Part shown: in pieces, positions 25,634 through 33,738 of the stretch
How positions within the stretch are numbered: position 1 is the stretch's first letter
How the letters are laid out: the number at the start of each line of letters is the position of its first letter
Origin: Salinirubrum litoreum
GTDB taxonomy: Archaea; Halobacteriota; Halobacteria; Halobacteriales; Haloferacaceae
DNA: 64,000 bases
Direction of reading: 5' to 3'
Assembly (NCBI RefSeq): GCF_020567425.1
Contig: NZ_JAJCVJ010000001.1
Span: forward strand, 124,001-188,000
Program-made: the position numbers and the translations under genes
Notes under the pieces: model-generated
Databases searched by the model: none
The model's input: only the letters and a program-made list of their open reading frames with translations
What the model was told of the DNA's origin: nothing

Positions 25634-27235
25634 CTACTGCTCGTGAACCTCACGAACGGTGCCGACACCCTTGCTCTGTCCCTCCCGGAAGACGAACCGC
25701 TGGCCCTCCTCGATCAGGTACGGGCGGAACTTGAACTCGATCGTCGCACGCCCGGTGTCGCCCGGCAACAGTTGCCCGCCGTCGGGGTAGAAGACGACCG
25801 CCTCGCTGATCGTCTCCAGGTGGACGACCGGTTCGTAGCCGTCGCCGATGCGGGTCGGGTGGTTCAACACCATCACCTCGGCCTCGAACGACCGGATCGC
25901 CGGGGGTGCCGCGTCACGCGGGACCAGCACCATCCCGCGTTCGATCTCCGGTTCGCTGACGCCCTTCAGCGCGATCCCGACGATTCTCCCGGCCTTCGCC
26001 TCGTCCACGCGGTGGTAGTGCATCTCGATGGACCTGACTTCGACGTCGCGGTAGGTGCCGTCCGGCATCGGCCCCAATAGGAGTTCGTCGCCGGCCTCCA
26101 CGGTCCCCGAGTTGATGGTCCCCGAGGCGACCGCGCCGACGCCCGTGACGCTGTAACTCCGGTCGACGTACATCCGGAACTCGCCGGCGTCGTCGGTCGT
26201 CTTCGGGAGCGTCTCGAACATCCGGTCGAGGTCGTCGAGGCCCTCGCCGGTCACCGCACTGGTGGCGAGGATGGGGACGACCGACTCGTTGATCTCCTCG
26301 ACGGCGGTCTCGACGCCGTGTCGGTCCACGAGCAGGGGTGTCTTGCCCACGTCCCGCAGCAGTGCCTCGACCTCCCGTTCGACCTCCAGTGCGCGCTCCT
26401 CGCTGACGGCGTCGACCTTCGTGATCGCCACCACGGTCGGGAGTTCGGTGGCGAGCAGGATACCGAGATGTTCGCGCGTGGTCTTCGTCGGCCCGTCGTC
26501 GGCCGCCACCACGAGCAGGCCGTAGTCGAGTTTCTGGCCGACGAGGCCCCGGATGGTCGTCCGGAGCCACGGTTCGTGACCGACGGTGTCCACGAAGGAG
26601 ACGAGTCGGTCGGCCTCCTCGACGATGCGGGCGCGGTCGGACTTCCGGTCGGGGTTGTCCATCCGGACCGGTCCCTCGTCGTCGAAGCCGTAGACGCCGT
26701 ACGAGAGGTCGGCCGACAGGCCACGCTCGACCTCGTGCGGCTGTACGTCGAGGTAGCTCCGGGTGCCGCCCTGTCCGTCGTCGGCCTGCCCGGTCACCAG
26801 CGAGCCGACGAGCGTGGACTTGCCGTGGTCGACGTGGCCGGCCGTGCCGACCACGATGTGGGCGTCGTCGGTCTCCAGCATCGCGCCCTCCCGGATCGTG
26901 GCGACCCCGACCAGTCCGTCGTCGCCGGCCGGCCACGTCTCCACGTCGTCGATGTGTGCGCCGGCCTCCTCGGCGAGTAACGAGAGGACGTCCATCGACT
27001 CCGAGAACTCGGCGCGGGGGATGCCCGCGATGCCGCCGTCGTCGGTGACGCCGACGACGTAGGTCGCCTCGCCGTCGCCCGAGAGCACGCGGTGGCGCAG
27101 TTGCGCCGCGAGGCTCTCCATCCGGCCGTCTGCGAGGTGGATCTCACGCGAGAGCCGTTCTTTGAACTCGACGTGACCGCCCTCCTCCTCGCCGTGTTCG
27201 AGGGCGTCTTCTAACACCGCCCGGTCGGCGCTCAT
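25634..27235 (-). CDS. GTPBP1-family translational GTPase
   Basis: 533 residues. G motifs: G1 GTAGHVDHGKST, G3 FVDTVGHEPW, G4 TKVD in VVAITKVDAV, then an EF-Tu-like domain II (VDRSYSVTGVGAVASGTIN) and domain III ending PYLIEEGQRFVFREGQ. The first 120 residues are an extra N-terminal domain (EEEGGHVEFKERLSREIHL) characteristic of GTPBP1/GTPBP2-like proteins rather than elongation factors. Eukaryotic relatives help rescue stalled ribosomes; the archaeal role is not established. Its 3' end faces element copy B. Confidence 0.9.
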   Translation of the reverse strand: MSADRAVLEDALEHGEEEGGHVEFKERLSREIHLADGRMESLAAQLRHRVLSGDGEATYVVGVTDDGGIAGIPRAEFSESMDVLSLLAEEAGAHIDDVETWPAGDDGLVGVATIREGAMLETDDAHIVVGTAGHVDHGKSTLVGSLVTGQADDGQGGTRSYLDVQPHEVERGLSADLSYGVYGFDDEGPVRMDNPDRKSDRARIVEEADRLVSFVDTVGHEPWLRTTIRGLVGQKLDYGLLVVAADDGPTKTTREHLGILLATELPTVVAITKVDAVSEERALEVEREVEALLRDVGKTPLLVDRHGVETAVEEINESVVPILATSAVTGEGLDDLDRMFETLPKTTDDAGEFRMYVDRSYSVTGVGAVASGTINSGTVEAGDELLLGPMPDGTYRDVEVRSIEMHYHRVDEAKAGRIVGIALKGVSEPEIERGMVLVPRDAAPPAIRSFEAEVMVLNHPTRIGDGYEPVVHLETISEAVVFYPDGGQLLPGDTGRATIEFKFRPYLIEEGQRFVFREGQSKGVGTVREVHEQ

Positions 27236-27399
27236 GAACGTCGGTAGGGAATCGGGGTTGATAGCCCTTTTCGTGGGTGAGAATAGTTAGCACAGAAATA
27301 TCCGGAGGTGGTGATGCGTGACTCGCCGGGTTCGTCGTGTCGTGAGGTGCGACCGGCGCGGTCGAGGACGGTGGCGGTCGAGGACGGCCTCCGCTCTCC

Positions 27400-28221
27400 T
27401 CACGCGAGCGCGAGCCACGCGACGAACACCGCGAGACCACCGAGGCCGGTGCTGGCGACCGCGTGGACGCGCAGACGGTCTAAGAGCGCGTGCGCGTCAC
27501 CGTCCACCGTCAACACGTCGTGGACCTCGCTCCCGAGTTCACACCGGGGGAGGAAGTCCATCGCCACGTGGAGGAAGACCCCGGCCGCGAAGCCGAAGAC
27601 GACGCCTCTGATCGCGCCACCGGCCGGGAGGCCGACGAAACTGGCGAGGATGGCCGTCAAGCCGACGCCGGTCGCCGGGAGGAGCAGGACGGTCCAGTCG
27701 CCACCCTTGTCGGCGAGTCGGCTCGCGGCGGCGTAGCCCGCCGGTCCCTTGTGCGAGACGATGGCGAGCCCGAGCGTCAGCCCCAGTTCGGGCATGTTCC
27801 CGTAGACGATACCGATGATCGCGCCCGCCGACAGTGCGTGGGCCGACAGCTCTGCGACGGTGCGGTCCATCGGCAGATCGAGATGCGAGAGGCGGTGGCC
27901 GACCGTGTGGGAGGCGAACCCCAGGAGGAGTCCGAGCGCGATGCCGAACCCGCCGTACTGCGTGTGGTGGCCGATGGCCTGCGGGACGAGGAAGACGGCG
28001 GCGCTCGTCACCATCGCGCCGCTGGCGAGACCGTAGCCCCAGACGAGTCGATTGGCGTGTTCCCGGCGTGCCCGCGCCCCGAGCGGTGCCGCGACCGCCA
28101 TCGCGGCGAACGCGACCCACGAGATGCCCAGCAGTTTCCACTGACCGGCACCGGCCGCGAGCACGGAGAGGAGCGCCAACGTGACGACTGCGGCCACGCC
28201 GACGCGTGAACGACTACCCAT
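27400..28221 (-). CDS. ZIP-family metal transporter
   Basis: 273 residues and about eight membrane spans. Metal-binding features of ZIP proteins can be seen: HALSAGAIIGIVYGNMPELG and IVSHKGPAGYAAASRL, which correspond to the conserved fourth and fifth spans, plus HVAMDFLPRCE near the C-terminus. Likely imports a divalent metal such as zinc; ion specificity cannot be read from sequence. A leaderless promoter with TTATTAA 26 nt before the ATG precedes it. Confidence 0.85.
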   Translation of the reverse strand: MGSRSRVGVAAVVTLALLSVLAAGAGQWKLLGISWVAFAAMAVAAPLGARARREHANRLVWGYGLASGAMVTSAAVFLVPQAIGHHTQYGGFGIALGLLLGFASHTVGHRLSHLDLPMDRTVAELSAHALSAGAIIGIVYGNMPELGLTLGLAIVSHKGPAGYAAASRLADKGGDWTVLLLPATGVGLTAILASFVGLPAGGAIRGVVFGFAAGVFLHVAMDFLPRCELGSEVHDVLTVDGDAHALLDRLRVHAVASTGLGGLAVFVAWLALA

Positions 28222-28243
28222 GTTGCTAACTCCCTCGCTTTCG

Positions 28244-28250
28244 TTAATAA
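28244..28250 (-). promoter_or_regulatory. TATA box of the ZIP gene
   Basis: On the minus strand CTTATTAACG is centred 26 nt before the ATG at 28221, fitting a leaderless transcript. Confidence 0.55.
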
Positions 28251-28297
28251 GGCCGTCGGTCGTCGACGGCCGTCCGTCGGATCGGCGGCCGAGACGG

Positions 28298-28990
28298 CTA
28301 CCGGGTCGCGCGTTTCCACGCCTTCAGATCGACGACCTCGCCGTCGAACTCCTCCGGATCGGCGTCGGTCGCGGCCCACCGGAACATCGGTGCCACGTCG
28401 GCCGGGTCGCGCCCCTGCCCGCCGGAGAGGTCGGTGGCGACGTAGCCCGGATCGACCGTCAGGACGGTCGCGTCCAGATCGACCGCGAAGCCCCGAACCA
28501 GTGCCTCCGCGCCGGCCTTCGAGACCGCGTAGCTCCCCATGCCGGGCTTCGCCTCGCGGGCGATGGAGCCGGAGGGCACGAGGATACGAGCGTCCTCGGC
28601 GAGGTGCGGGACCGCTTCGGTGACCGTCGTGAAGACACCCCGGACGTTGGTGCGCATGGTGTCGTCGAACCGGGAGTACGACTCCTCATGCAGGGGCATC
28701 TCGCCGGGCGCGCCGTGGTTGATGGCGGCGTTGGCCACCAGCACGTCGATGGGTCCGTGGATGCGCGCGGCCTGTTCCATCAGTCGCTCCACGTCGTACT
28801 CGTCGCGCACGTCGGCCCGGAAGCCGCCGGCCTTCCCGCCGGACCCTGTGATCTCGTCGGCGACCTCGTTGACGGCCGACTGCTCGCGGGCACACAGGAC
28901 GACGTGTGCTCCTGCGTCTGCGAACTCGCGTGCCACTGCGCGTCCGATGCCTCGACTGGCTCCCGTGACCACGACCGTTTTCCCGTCCAT
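28298..28990 (-). CDS. short-chain dehydrogenase/reductase
   Basis: 230 residues. Rossmann motif VVTGASRGIGRAVAREFADA at the N-terminus, NAAINHG motif (classical NNAG variant), the catalytic serine in VPSGSIAREAK and the YAVSK tyrosine/lysine pair (SYAVSKAGAEALV). A complete classical SDR using NAD(P)H; the cofactor preference and substrate are not clear. It is in the same direction as the ZIP gene but separated by 76 bp with a promoter between them. Confidence 0.9.
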   Translation of the reverse strand: MDGKTVVVTGASRGIGRAVAREFADAGAHVVLCAREQSAVNEVADEITGSGGKAGGFRADVRDEYDVERLMEQAARIHGPIDVLVANAAINHGAPGEMPLHEESYSRFDDTMRTNVRGVFTTVTEAVPHLAEDARILVPSGSIAREAKPGMGSYAVSKAGAEALVRGFAVDLDATVLTVDPGYVATDLSGGQGRDPADVAPMFRWAATDADPEEFDGEVVDLKAWKRATR

Positions 28991-29124
28991 GGGTTTCGGT
29001 AGGGCGGGCCGGACCTAAAGGTGCGGTTCGACACCCGGCACCGGGCAGTGTCCGAGCAACGGCGGGAACCTGACGGGCGACACCCCACGAACGACGACCC
29101 GCGACGCACCCAGAGCCACCCGCA

Positions 29125-29131
29125 CCTTTAT
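29125..29131 (+). promoter_or_regulatory. TATA box of the zinc-ribbon gene
   Basis: ACCTTTATCA centred about 43 nt before the ATG at 29171, predicting a short leader. Confidence 0.45.
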
Positions 29132-29170
29132 CAAGCGGGCTGTGAAATCTCCGCGACGAGGTGGCAAAAT

Positions 29171-29353
29171 ATGCCCGTACTGACGCCCGACAACACGAAC
29201 GCGCTCGCCCACCGTGTCGCCGGGGACTCCCTGATCTACGAGTGTCCGAACTGTGAACACGGCGAGATTCTCCTCACCGACCTGATCGAGAACCCCGACG
29301 CCAAGTGCCTCGACTGCGGGACGCGCTACCACCTCTACGTCGAGGAAGTCTGA
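29171..29353 (+). CDS. small zinc-ribbon protein
   Basis: 60 residues starting MPVLTPDNTNALAHRVAGDS. Two CxxC knuckles, CPNC and CLDC, 21 residues apart (first Cys to first Cys), form a single zinc-binding site; the rest is short beta structure (SLIYE, YHLYVEEV). Proteins of this size and pattern are common in haloarchaea and mostly without known function. Start fixed by the ATG after a good promoter; the upstream frame is a shadow. Confidence 0.8.
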   Translation: MPVLTPDNTNALAHRVAGDSLIYECPNCEHGEILLTDLIENPDAKCLDCGTRYHLYVEEV

Positions 29354-29430
29354 GCCACCGGAACCGCCGTCCTCTCTCTGTTCTCCGCGTCCGACGCTAC
29401 AGTGATGCTCTCGGCGGTCGTGACAACTGT

Positions 29431-30072
29431 ATGCAGTTCTCACGCTCACGCGTCAGCCTCGCGGTCGCGCTTCTCGTCGTTCTCGCGGGCTGTACCGGGA
29501 CGCTCGCGGAGTTCAGTTCCGAACCGGCTGTCGTCCCCGAGTCGGCGCTGTCGGGCGGCTACGTCCACGGGAACACGACCGACGTGACCGTCCCGCTCGG
29601 CTTCGCGCTCGGTCCAGTCTCGCGCGACGTGCGCCTGACGGGGTGGGTCTCCGGTTACTCCAAGACCACCGACGACGACATCGCGCTGCTCGCGGTCGTC
29701 AGCACGCCGGACGCCGAGTTCGAGGGCCAGTCGCTCAGTCCGGTCGTCCACCTCTCCGACCCGGAACTCGTCTCGTGGACGCTCGACAGACTCGCCGAGA
29801 CATCGGTGCAGGGTGGGATCGCACCCGACGTGACGGGGCTTCGAGTCCTCGACACCGAGACGCGAACCGTCCTCGGGACGCCCACCGAGGTCGTGACCTA
29901 CACCGGCACCGCCGAGGTGGAGGGCGAGTCGGTCGCCGTGGTGCTCCACCTCGCGGTCGTCAGCCACGAAGGGGACGTGATCGTCGCTCTCGCGGCGCAC
30001 GACCCCGATCTGGACGAACGGGAGGCCCTGCTGGCGCTGATGGAGCGAATCGAACACGAGGGGAAGGAGTGA
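29431..30072 (+). CDS. haloarchaeal lipoprotein, DUF6517-like
   Basis: 213 residues starting MQFSRSRVSLAVALLVVLAG. A Sec-type signal with lipobox VLAGC puts it on the outside of the membrane. The mature part has GYVHGNTTDVTVPLGFALGP, VRLTGWVSGYSKTT and ALAAHDPDLDEREALLALM, which I recognise as the DUF6517-like haloarchaeal family; function unknown. Expressed in the same direction as the zinc-ribbon gene 77 bp before it. Confidence 0.78.
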   Translation: MQFSRSRVSLAVALLVVLAGCTGTLAEFSSEPAVVPESALSGGYVHGNTTDVTVPLGFALGPVSRDVRLTGWVSGYSKTTDDDIALLAVVSTPDAEFEGQSLSPVVHLSDPELVSWTLDRLAETSVQGGIAPDVTGLRVLDTETRTVLGTPTEVVTYTGTAEVEGESVAVVLHLAVVSHEGDVIVALAAHDPDLDEREALLALMERIEHEGKE

Positions 30073-30073
30073 C

Positions 30074-30448
30074 TCACTCGTACTCGATGTCGTCGAAGTT
30101 CGCCCGGAGGTCGTCTGCGAGGTCGGCACCGTCCGCTCGCCGACTGATCGAGACGAGGTAGCGTCCGTACTTTCCGGTTCGATCCTTCGTCGTCTCGGCG
30201 ACGATGGGCCACTTCCCGTCGTACTCCCGTTCGGCCGTGTCGAACCACGACTCCACGAACAGGCGTTCCTCGGTGCCGCGCTGGAACTCCTCGGACTCGC
30301 GCGGCTGGCCGGATATCTCGTGGGTGTCGATGCCCTCCAACCGGACGCGTAGCTCTCGCGTGATGTGGAACCCCAGGTCCAGTTTGAGGTCGTAGGTGTC
30401 GCCGTCGACGACGTTCACGCGCCGCCCCTGGTACTCGAACAGTGCCAT
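30074..30448 (-). CDS. staphylococcal-nuclease-like (TNase) protein
   Basis: 124 residues. The nuclease signature can be followed: VNVVDGDTYDLKLDLGF (calcium-site aspartates), RVRLEGIDTHE with the catalytic Arg and Glu positions, and GKYGRYLVSI where the second catalytic Arg is expected. Expected to cut single-stranded or damaged DNA/RNA, or to have lost that activity; the catalytic pattern looks intact. No export signal is seen. It converges on the lipoprotein gene, ending one base from it. Confidence 0.75.
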   Translation of the reverse strand: MALFEYQGRRVNVVDGDTYDLKLDLGFHITRELRVRLEGIDTHEISGQPRESEEFQRGTEERLFVESWFDTAEREYDGKWPIVAETTKDRTGKYGRYLVSISRRADGADLADDLRANFDDIEYE

Positions 30449-30519
30449 GCGTGACGTTGGCGTGCCACGCTACTGAACGTTGTCACGGACGACCCGGAGA
30501 AACGCCGTCGGCCCGACGG

Positions 30520-30990
30520 TCAGAGTTCGACGCCGGAGGGGATCAGACTTCGCGCCCGCAGGAGACTCCCGTCTTCGTCGTAGACGAGGAACATCGACTT
30601 CTCGTAGGACGTGACGAGGTCGCCGTCGACGCTGATCTCGATCCGGTACTTGCCGTCGTCTTCGCCGACCGACTCGGCGTACTCGCGTGCCGACCGGATG
30701 AAGTCGAAGACGTTGCCCGCCTCCTCGTTCAGTTCGAGGAGGAAGTCACCGTTCGTGCGGTTCGTCAGACTGACGACGCCGGTCGTCTCCGGGTCGTCCG
30801 CCGGTCCCTGCAACCGGAAGGCGGCGTCGGTCTCCGAGGCGTCCAGTAGCTCCCCGTCGAGACCTGTGAGGCGCTCTCGAAGGGTGTCGGAGGGACCGTG
30901 GAAGTCGATCATCACGGTCGGTTTCCCCGAGGTGTCCTCACCGGACGAGCCGACGTTGTGTACCTCCAGTTCGAAGTAGTCGCGCCTCAT
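30520..30990 (-). CDS. conserved haloarchaeal protein, DUF5793-like
   Basis: 156 residues starting MRRDYFELEVHNVGSSGED. The chain is acidic and beta-rich with PTVMIDFHGPSDTLRERL and DGKYRIEISVDGDLVTSYEK. I associate it with the DUF5793 family from overall pattern; function unknown. No membrane segment. It lies 71 bp before the nuclease gene on the same strand. Confidence 0.72.
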   Translation of the reverse strand: MRRDYFELEVHNVGSSGEDTSGKPTVMIDFHGPSDTLRERLTGLDGELLDASETDAAFRLQGPADDPETTGVVSLTNRTNGDFLLELNEEAGNVFDFIRSAREYAESVGEDDGKYRIEISVDGDLVTSYEKSMFLVYDEDGSLLRARSLIPSGVEL

Positions 30991-31077
30991 TCGCTACCGA
31001 TGCTTGGAGTTGCGGCGGTATGAACGTAACGACCCCGACAAGGAGTCACACAGCGCCGAGGAGGGTCGCGGTCGCCC

Positions 31078-31240
31078 CTCGTGAGCGGTGCGACCGGGCG
31101 CGGCTCTCGTGCACGGTTCGACCGGGGCCACCTCTCGTCAACGACTCGGTCGGGCACCCGCAAAACGCTCTGCCGTCGGGTGATCCCTCGCCGAGCGCTA
31201 TCCCGTCGGGTGGTCACCGGCCGAGCGCTGGCCCGTCGAG
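31078..31240. repeat. 28-bp and 30-bp imperfect tandem repeats
   Basis: Three 28-bp units begin at 31078, 31106 and 31134 (core CTCGTGAGCGGTGCGACCGG). Two 30-bp units begin at about 31173 and 31203 (CCGTCGGGTGATCCCTCGCC and a variant) with a third partial copy. Together they take up most of the 290-bp gap before the next gene. Confidence 0.7.
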
Positions 31241-31280
31241 AGACGGTAGCTTTTACTCCGGACCGGCCACGAGTCGGGGT

Positions 31281-31778
31281 ATGTGGGTCCGTTCGGAGTA
31301 CGCCGGTGAACTCGCTGTGCTGTCTGCCTGGTTCGCGGCGCTGTTGCCGTGGAACGTCTCGTACGTCGGTGACGTGCTCGGTGGCTCCGCGTTGTTCGTC
31401 CGGTTTCCGTTCTTCCAGGTTCGCTTTCTGTTCGACACCGCGTTCGGCCCGCCGGTCCGGTTCCTGACGCTCCCGGCGGCACTCGACCTCCAGCGTGGCA
31501 ACCCCATCGAACTCGCCTACCAGGTCTGGGCCGCCGGCGCGGTCGTCGTCGCCCTCGCGGTCGGCCTCTCGGTCGCGTACTACCTCGCCGAGGACCGCCT
31601 GGACGCCACTCTCGATCCGGTCCGACTGATGGGCGGTCTGCTCGCCCTCGGCGGCGTGGTGTTCGCGGTCGCCGTCGTCCTCCTCGCTACGCGCGGATTC
31701 GGCGGGATACCGGTTCCGGTCGGCGTCGTGTTGATGCTCGCGCTGGCGGGGAGCTTGCTCGGTGTCGAGCGAACGTGA
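31281..31778 (+). CDS. membrane protein, DUF7549-like
   Basis: 165 residues starting MWVRSEYAGELAVLSAWFAA. Predicted spans: ELAVLSAWFAALLPW, VWAAGAVVVALAVGLSVAY, GGLLALGGVVFAVAVVLLA and PVGVVLMLALAGSLLGV. The first third (WNVSYVGDVLGGSALFVRFP) is characteristic of a haloarchaeal family I know as DUF7549; no function. Start taken at ATG 31281; the frame upstream runs through tandem repeats. Confidence 0.75.
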   Translation: MWVRSEYAGELAVLSAWFAALLPWNVSYVGDVLGGSALFVRFPFFQVRFLFDTAFGPPVRFLTLPAALDLQRGNPIELAYQVWAAGAVVVALAVGLSVAYYLAEDRLDATLDPVRLMGGLLALGGVVFAVAVVLLATRGFGGIPVPVGVVLMLALAGSLLGVERT

Positions 31779-31820
31779 GGCCGTCACGACGACTGAAGTG
31801 GTCCGGCGTGACGGCGCGGA

Positions 31821-31828
31821 TTTATTAT
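31821..31828 (+). promoter_or_regulatory. TATA box of the pilB-pilC operon
   Basis: GGATTTATTATGG centred 34 nt before the ATG at 31858; predicts a very short leader. Confidence 0.6.
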
Positions 31829-31857
31829 GGTGTCGTCGCTACGTGGTAACGAACTGA

Positions 31858-33729
31858 ATGTCAGGAGACACGCACGGTGGGTCGGAGAGTACCCTCGGCT
31901 CACTCCGGCGGCGACTCGCCCGGACGGTCGAGATGCTCCGTGGCTCCGAGATCGACGTGCAACCGTTCGCGCCGGGCGAGGACGGTCCACTGGCGGAGTT
32001 CGACGTGCCGCCCGACCACCGCGAGGTGGATCGCTACTGGGTCAACGCGCCGTACGCCTACGTCGTCATCACCTACGACGAGTCGGAGAGTGAACACGCC
32101 TACCACGCCGTCGAACCGGAACTCGACGCCTTCGAGCGCGACCTGCTCTCGCGGGTCCGCGAGGACATCCGCGATCCGCTGCTCTTCCGCCGGGAGACGG
32201 ACACGACCGCCGAGACGACGCTCCGAGAGGAACTGCGCGATCTACTGGAGAGCTACGGCGTCGAAGCCGAGATGGACACCTTCTACAGTCTGCTGTACTA
32301 CCTCGTGCGCGACTTCCAGGGGTTCGGGCGCGTCGATCCACTGCTGCACGACCCCGGCATCGAGGACATCTCCTGTGACGGCTACGACCTCCCGCTGTTC
32401 GTCTACCACGCCGACTACACCGACGTCGAGACGAACGTCTCGTTCGGGAGTGAGGAACTGGACAACTACGTCGTCCGCCTCGCCCAGCAGTCCGGCCGCC
32501 ACATCAGCGTCGGCGACCCCATCGTCGAGACGACACTCCCGGACGGTTCGCGTGCGGAACTCGCACTCGGCGAGGAGGTCACGCCGCGTGGCTCCGCGTT
32601 CACCATCCGGAAGTACGCCGAGGAACCGTTCACGCCGCTCGATCTGATCGAGTACGGCACCTTCTCGGTCGAGGAGATGGCGTATCTCTGGCTGGCCATC
32701 GAGCACAACAAGTCGATCCTCATCGCCGGCGGCACGGCGTCGGGAAAGACGACGACGATGAACGCGGTGTCGATGTTCGTCCCGCCGCGCGCGAAGGTGT
32801 TGACCATCGAGGACACCCGCGAACTCGCGCTGTACCACGACAACTGGCTCTCCTCGGTGACGCGCCAGCGACTCCACGAGGGGTCGGACATCGACATGTA
32901 CGACCTCCTGCGCTCTGCGCTGCGCCACCGACCGGAGTACATCATCGTCGGCGAGGTACGCGGGGAGGAGGCGCTGACGCTGTTCCAGGCGATGAACACC
33001 GGTCACACGACCTTCTCGACGATGCACGCCGACAGCGTGGAGACGGTCATCAACCGACTGGAGAACGAACCGATCAACGTCCCCCGTGCCATGGTGCAGT
33101 CGCTCGACGTGCTCTGTATCCAGACGCTGACCCGGTTCGAGGGCGAACGCGTCCGGCGCTCGCAGGCCATCGCCGAGATCGGGGGGATCGACAACCGGAC
33201 CGGCGAACTCGACTACTCGACGGCCTTCTCGTGGGACGCCGGCACCGACACCTTCTCCCGGAACGACTCGTCGCTGCTGGACGAGATCCAGTCGGAACGC
33301 GGCTGGAGTCGGTCCCAACTGTTGCGGGAACTCCGGAACCGCGAGACGTTCCTCCGATCGCTCTCGGCCCTCGGCGTGGACGACTTCCGCCGGTTCACGG
33401 CGCTCGTCAACGAGTACTACGCCGACAGCGAAGCGGTGCTGACGCGGCTCTCGGAGGCGGAGGCGGTTGCCGACGAGACTGTTCCCGACGTGCCCGGCGA
33501 GAGTCGTGATGGCGACGACGGTGCGGAGAGAGGCGACGACGACAGTCCGCCCGAGCAGCCGACAGACGACACGACCGCGGGCGACTCGTGGGAGTTCGAG
33601 ACCGCCGAGCCGTCGCCGGTCGAGGACGGCCACACCGGCACAGAGGAGCCGAGACACGGGGACGACCACGCCGACGCGGGTGAGTCGGGGGCCGAGGACA
33701 GGCCGACCGACTCGCCCGAACAGGACTGA
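31858..33729 (+). CDS. type IV pilus / secretion ATPase (PilB-like, archaeal)
   Basis: 623 residues. It is a secretion-type hexameric ATPase that powers pilus assembly. Walker A is GGTASGKTTT (about 291-300); the Asp/His boxes TIEDTRELAL and HADSVETVINRL and Walker B-type IIVGEVRGEEAL are present. The N-terminal 250 residues carry the archaeal-type all-alpha/PHC-like region (DISCDGYDLPLFVYHADY). The last 110 residues are highly acidic, Asp/Glu/Pro-rich and likely unstructured. The platform gene follows after nine bases. No pilin-like gene (prepilin motif) is visible in the flanking DNA. Confidence 0.92.
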   Translation: MSGDTHGGSESTLGSLRRRLARTVEMLRGSEIDVQPFAPGEDGPLAEFDVPPDHREVDRYWVNAPYAYVVITYDESESEHAYHAVEPELDAFERDLLSRVREDIRDPLLFRRETDTTAETTLREELRDLLESYGVEAEMDTFYSLLYYLVRDFQGFGRVDPLLHDPGIEDISCDGYDLPLFVYHADYTDVETNVSFGSEELDNYVVRLAQQSGRHISVGDPIVETTLPDGSRAELALGEEVTPRGSAFTIRKYAEEPFTPLDLIEYGTFSVEEMAYLWLAIEHNKSILIAGGTASGKTTTMNAVSMFVPPRAKVLTIEDTRELALYHDNWLSSVTRQRLHEGSDIDMYDLLRSALRHRPEYIIVGEVRGEEALTLFQAMNTGHTTFSTMHADSVETVINRLENEPINVPRAMVQSLDVLCIQTLTRFEGERVRRSQAIAEIGGIDNRTGELDYSTAFSWDAGTDTFSRNDSSLLDEIQSERGWSRSQLLRELRNRETFLRSLSALGVDDFRRFTALVNEYYADSEAVLTRLSEAEAVADETVPDVPGESRDGDDGAERGDDDSPPEQPTDDTTAGDSWEFETAEPSPVEDGHTGTEEPRHGDDHADAGESGAEDRPTDSPEQD

Positions 33730-33738
33730 CGACCGACG

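Noticed and set aside
25643-26080. 145-codon plus-strand frame opposite the GTPase
   Set aside because: Shadow frame; the minus strand has all GTPase motifs.
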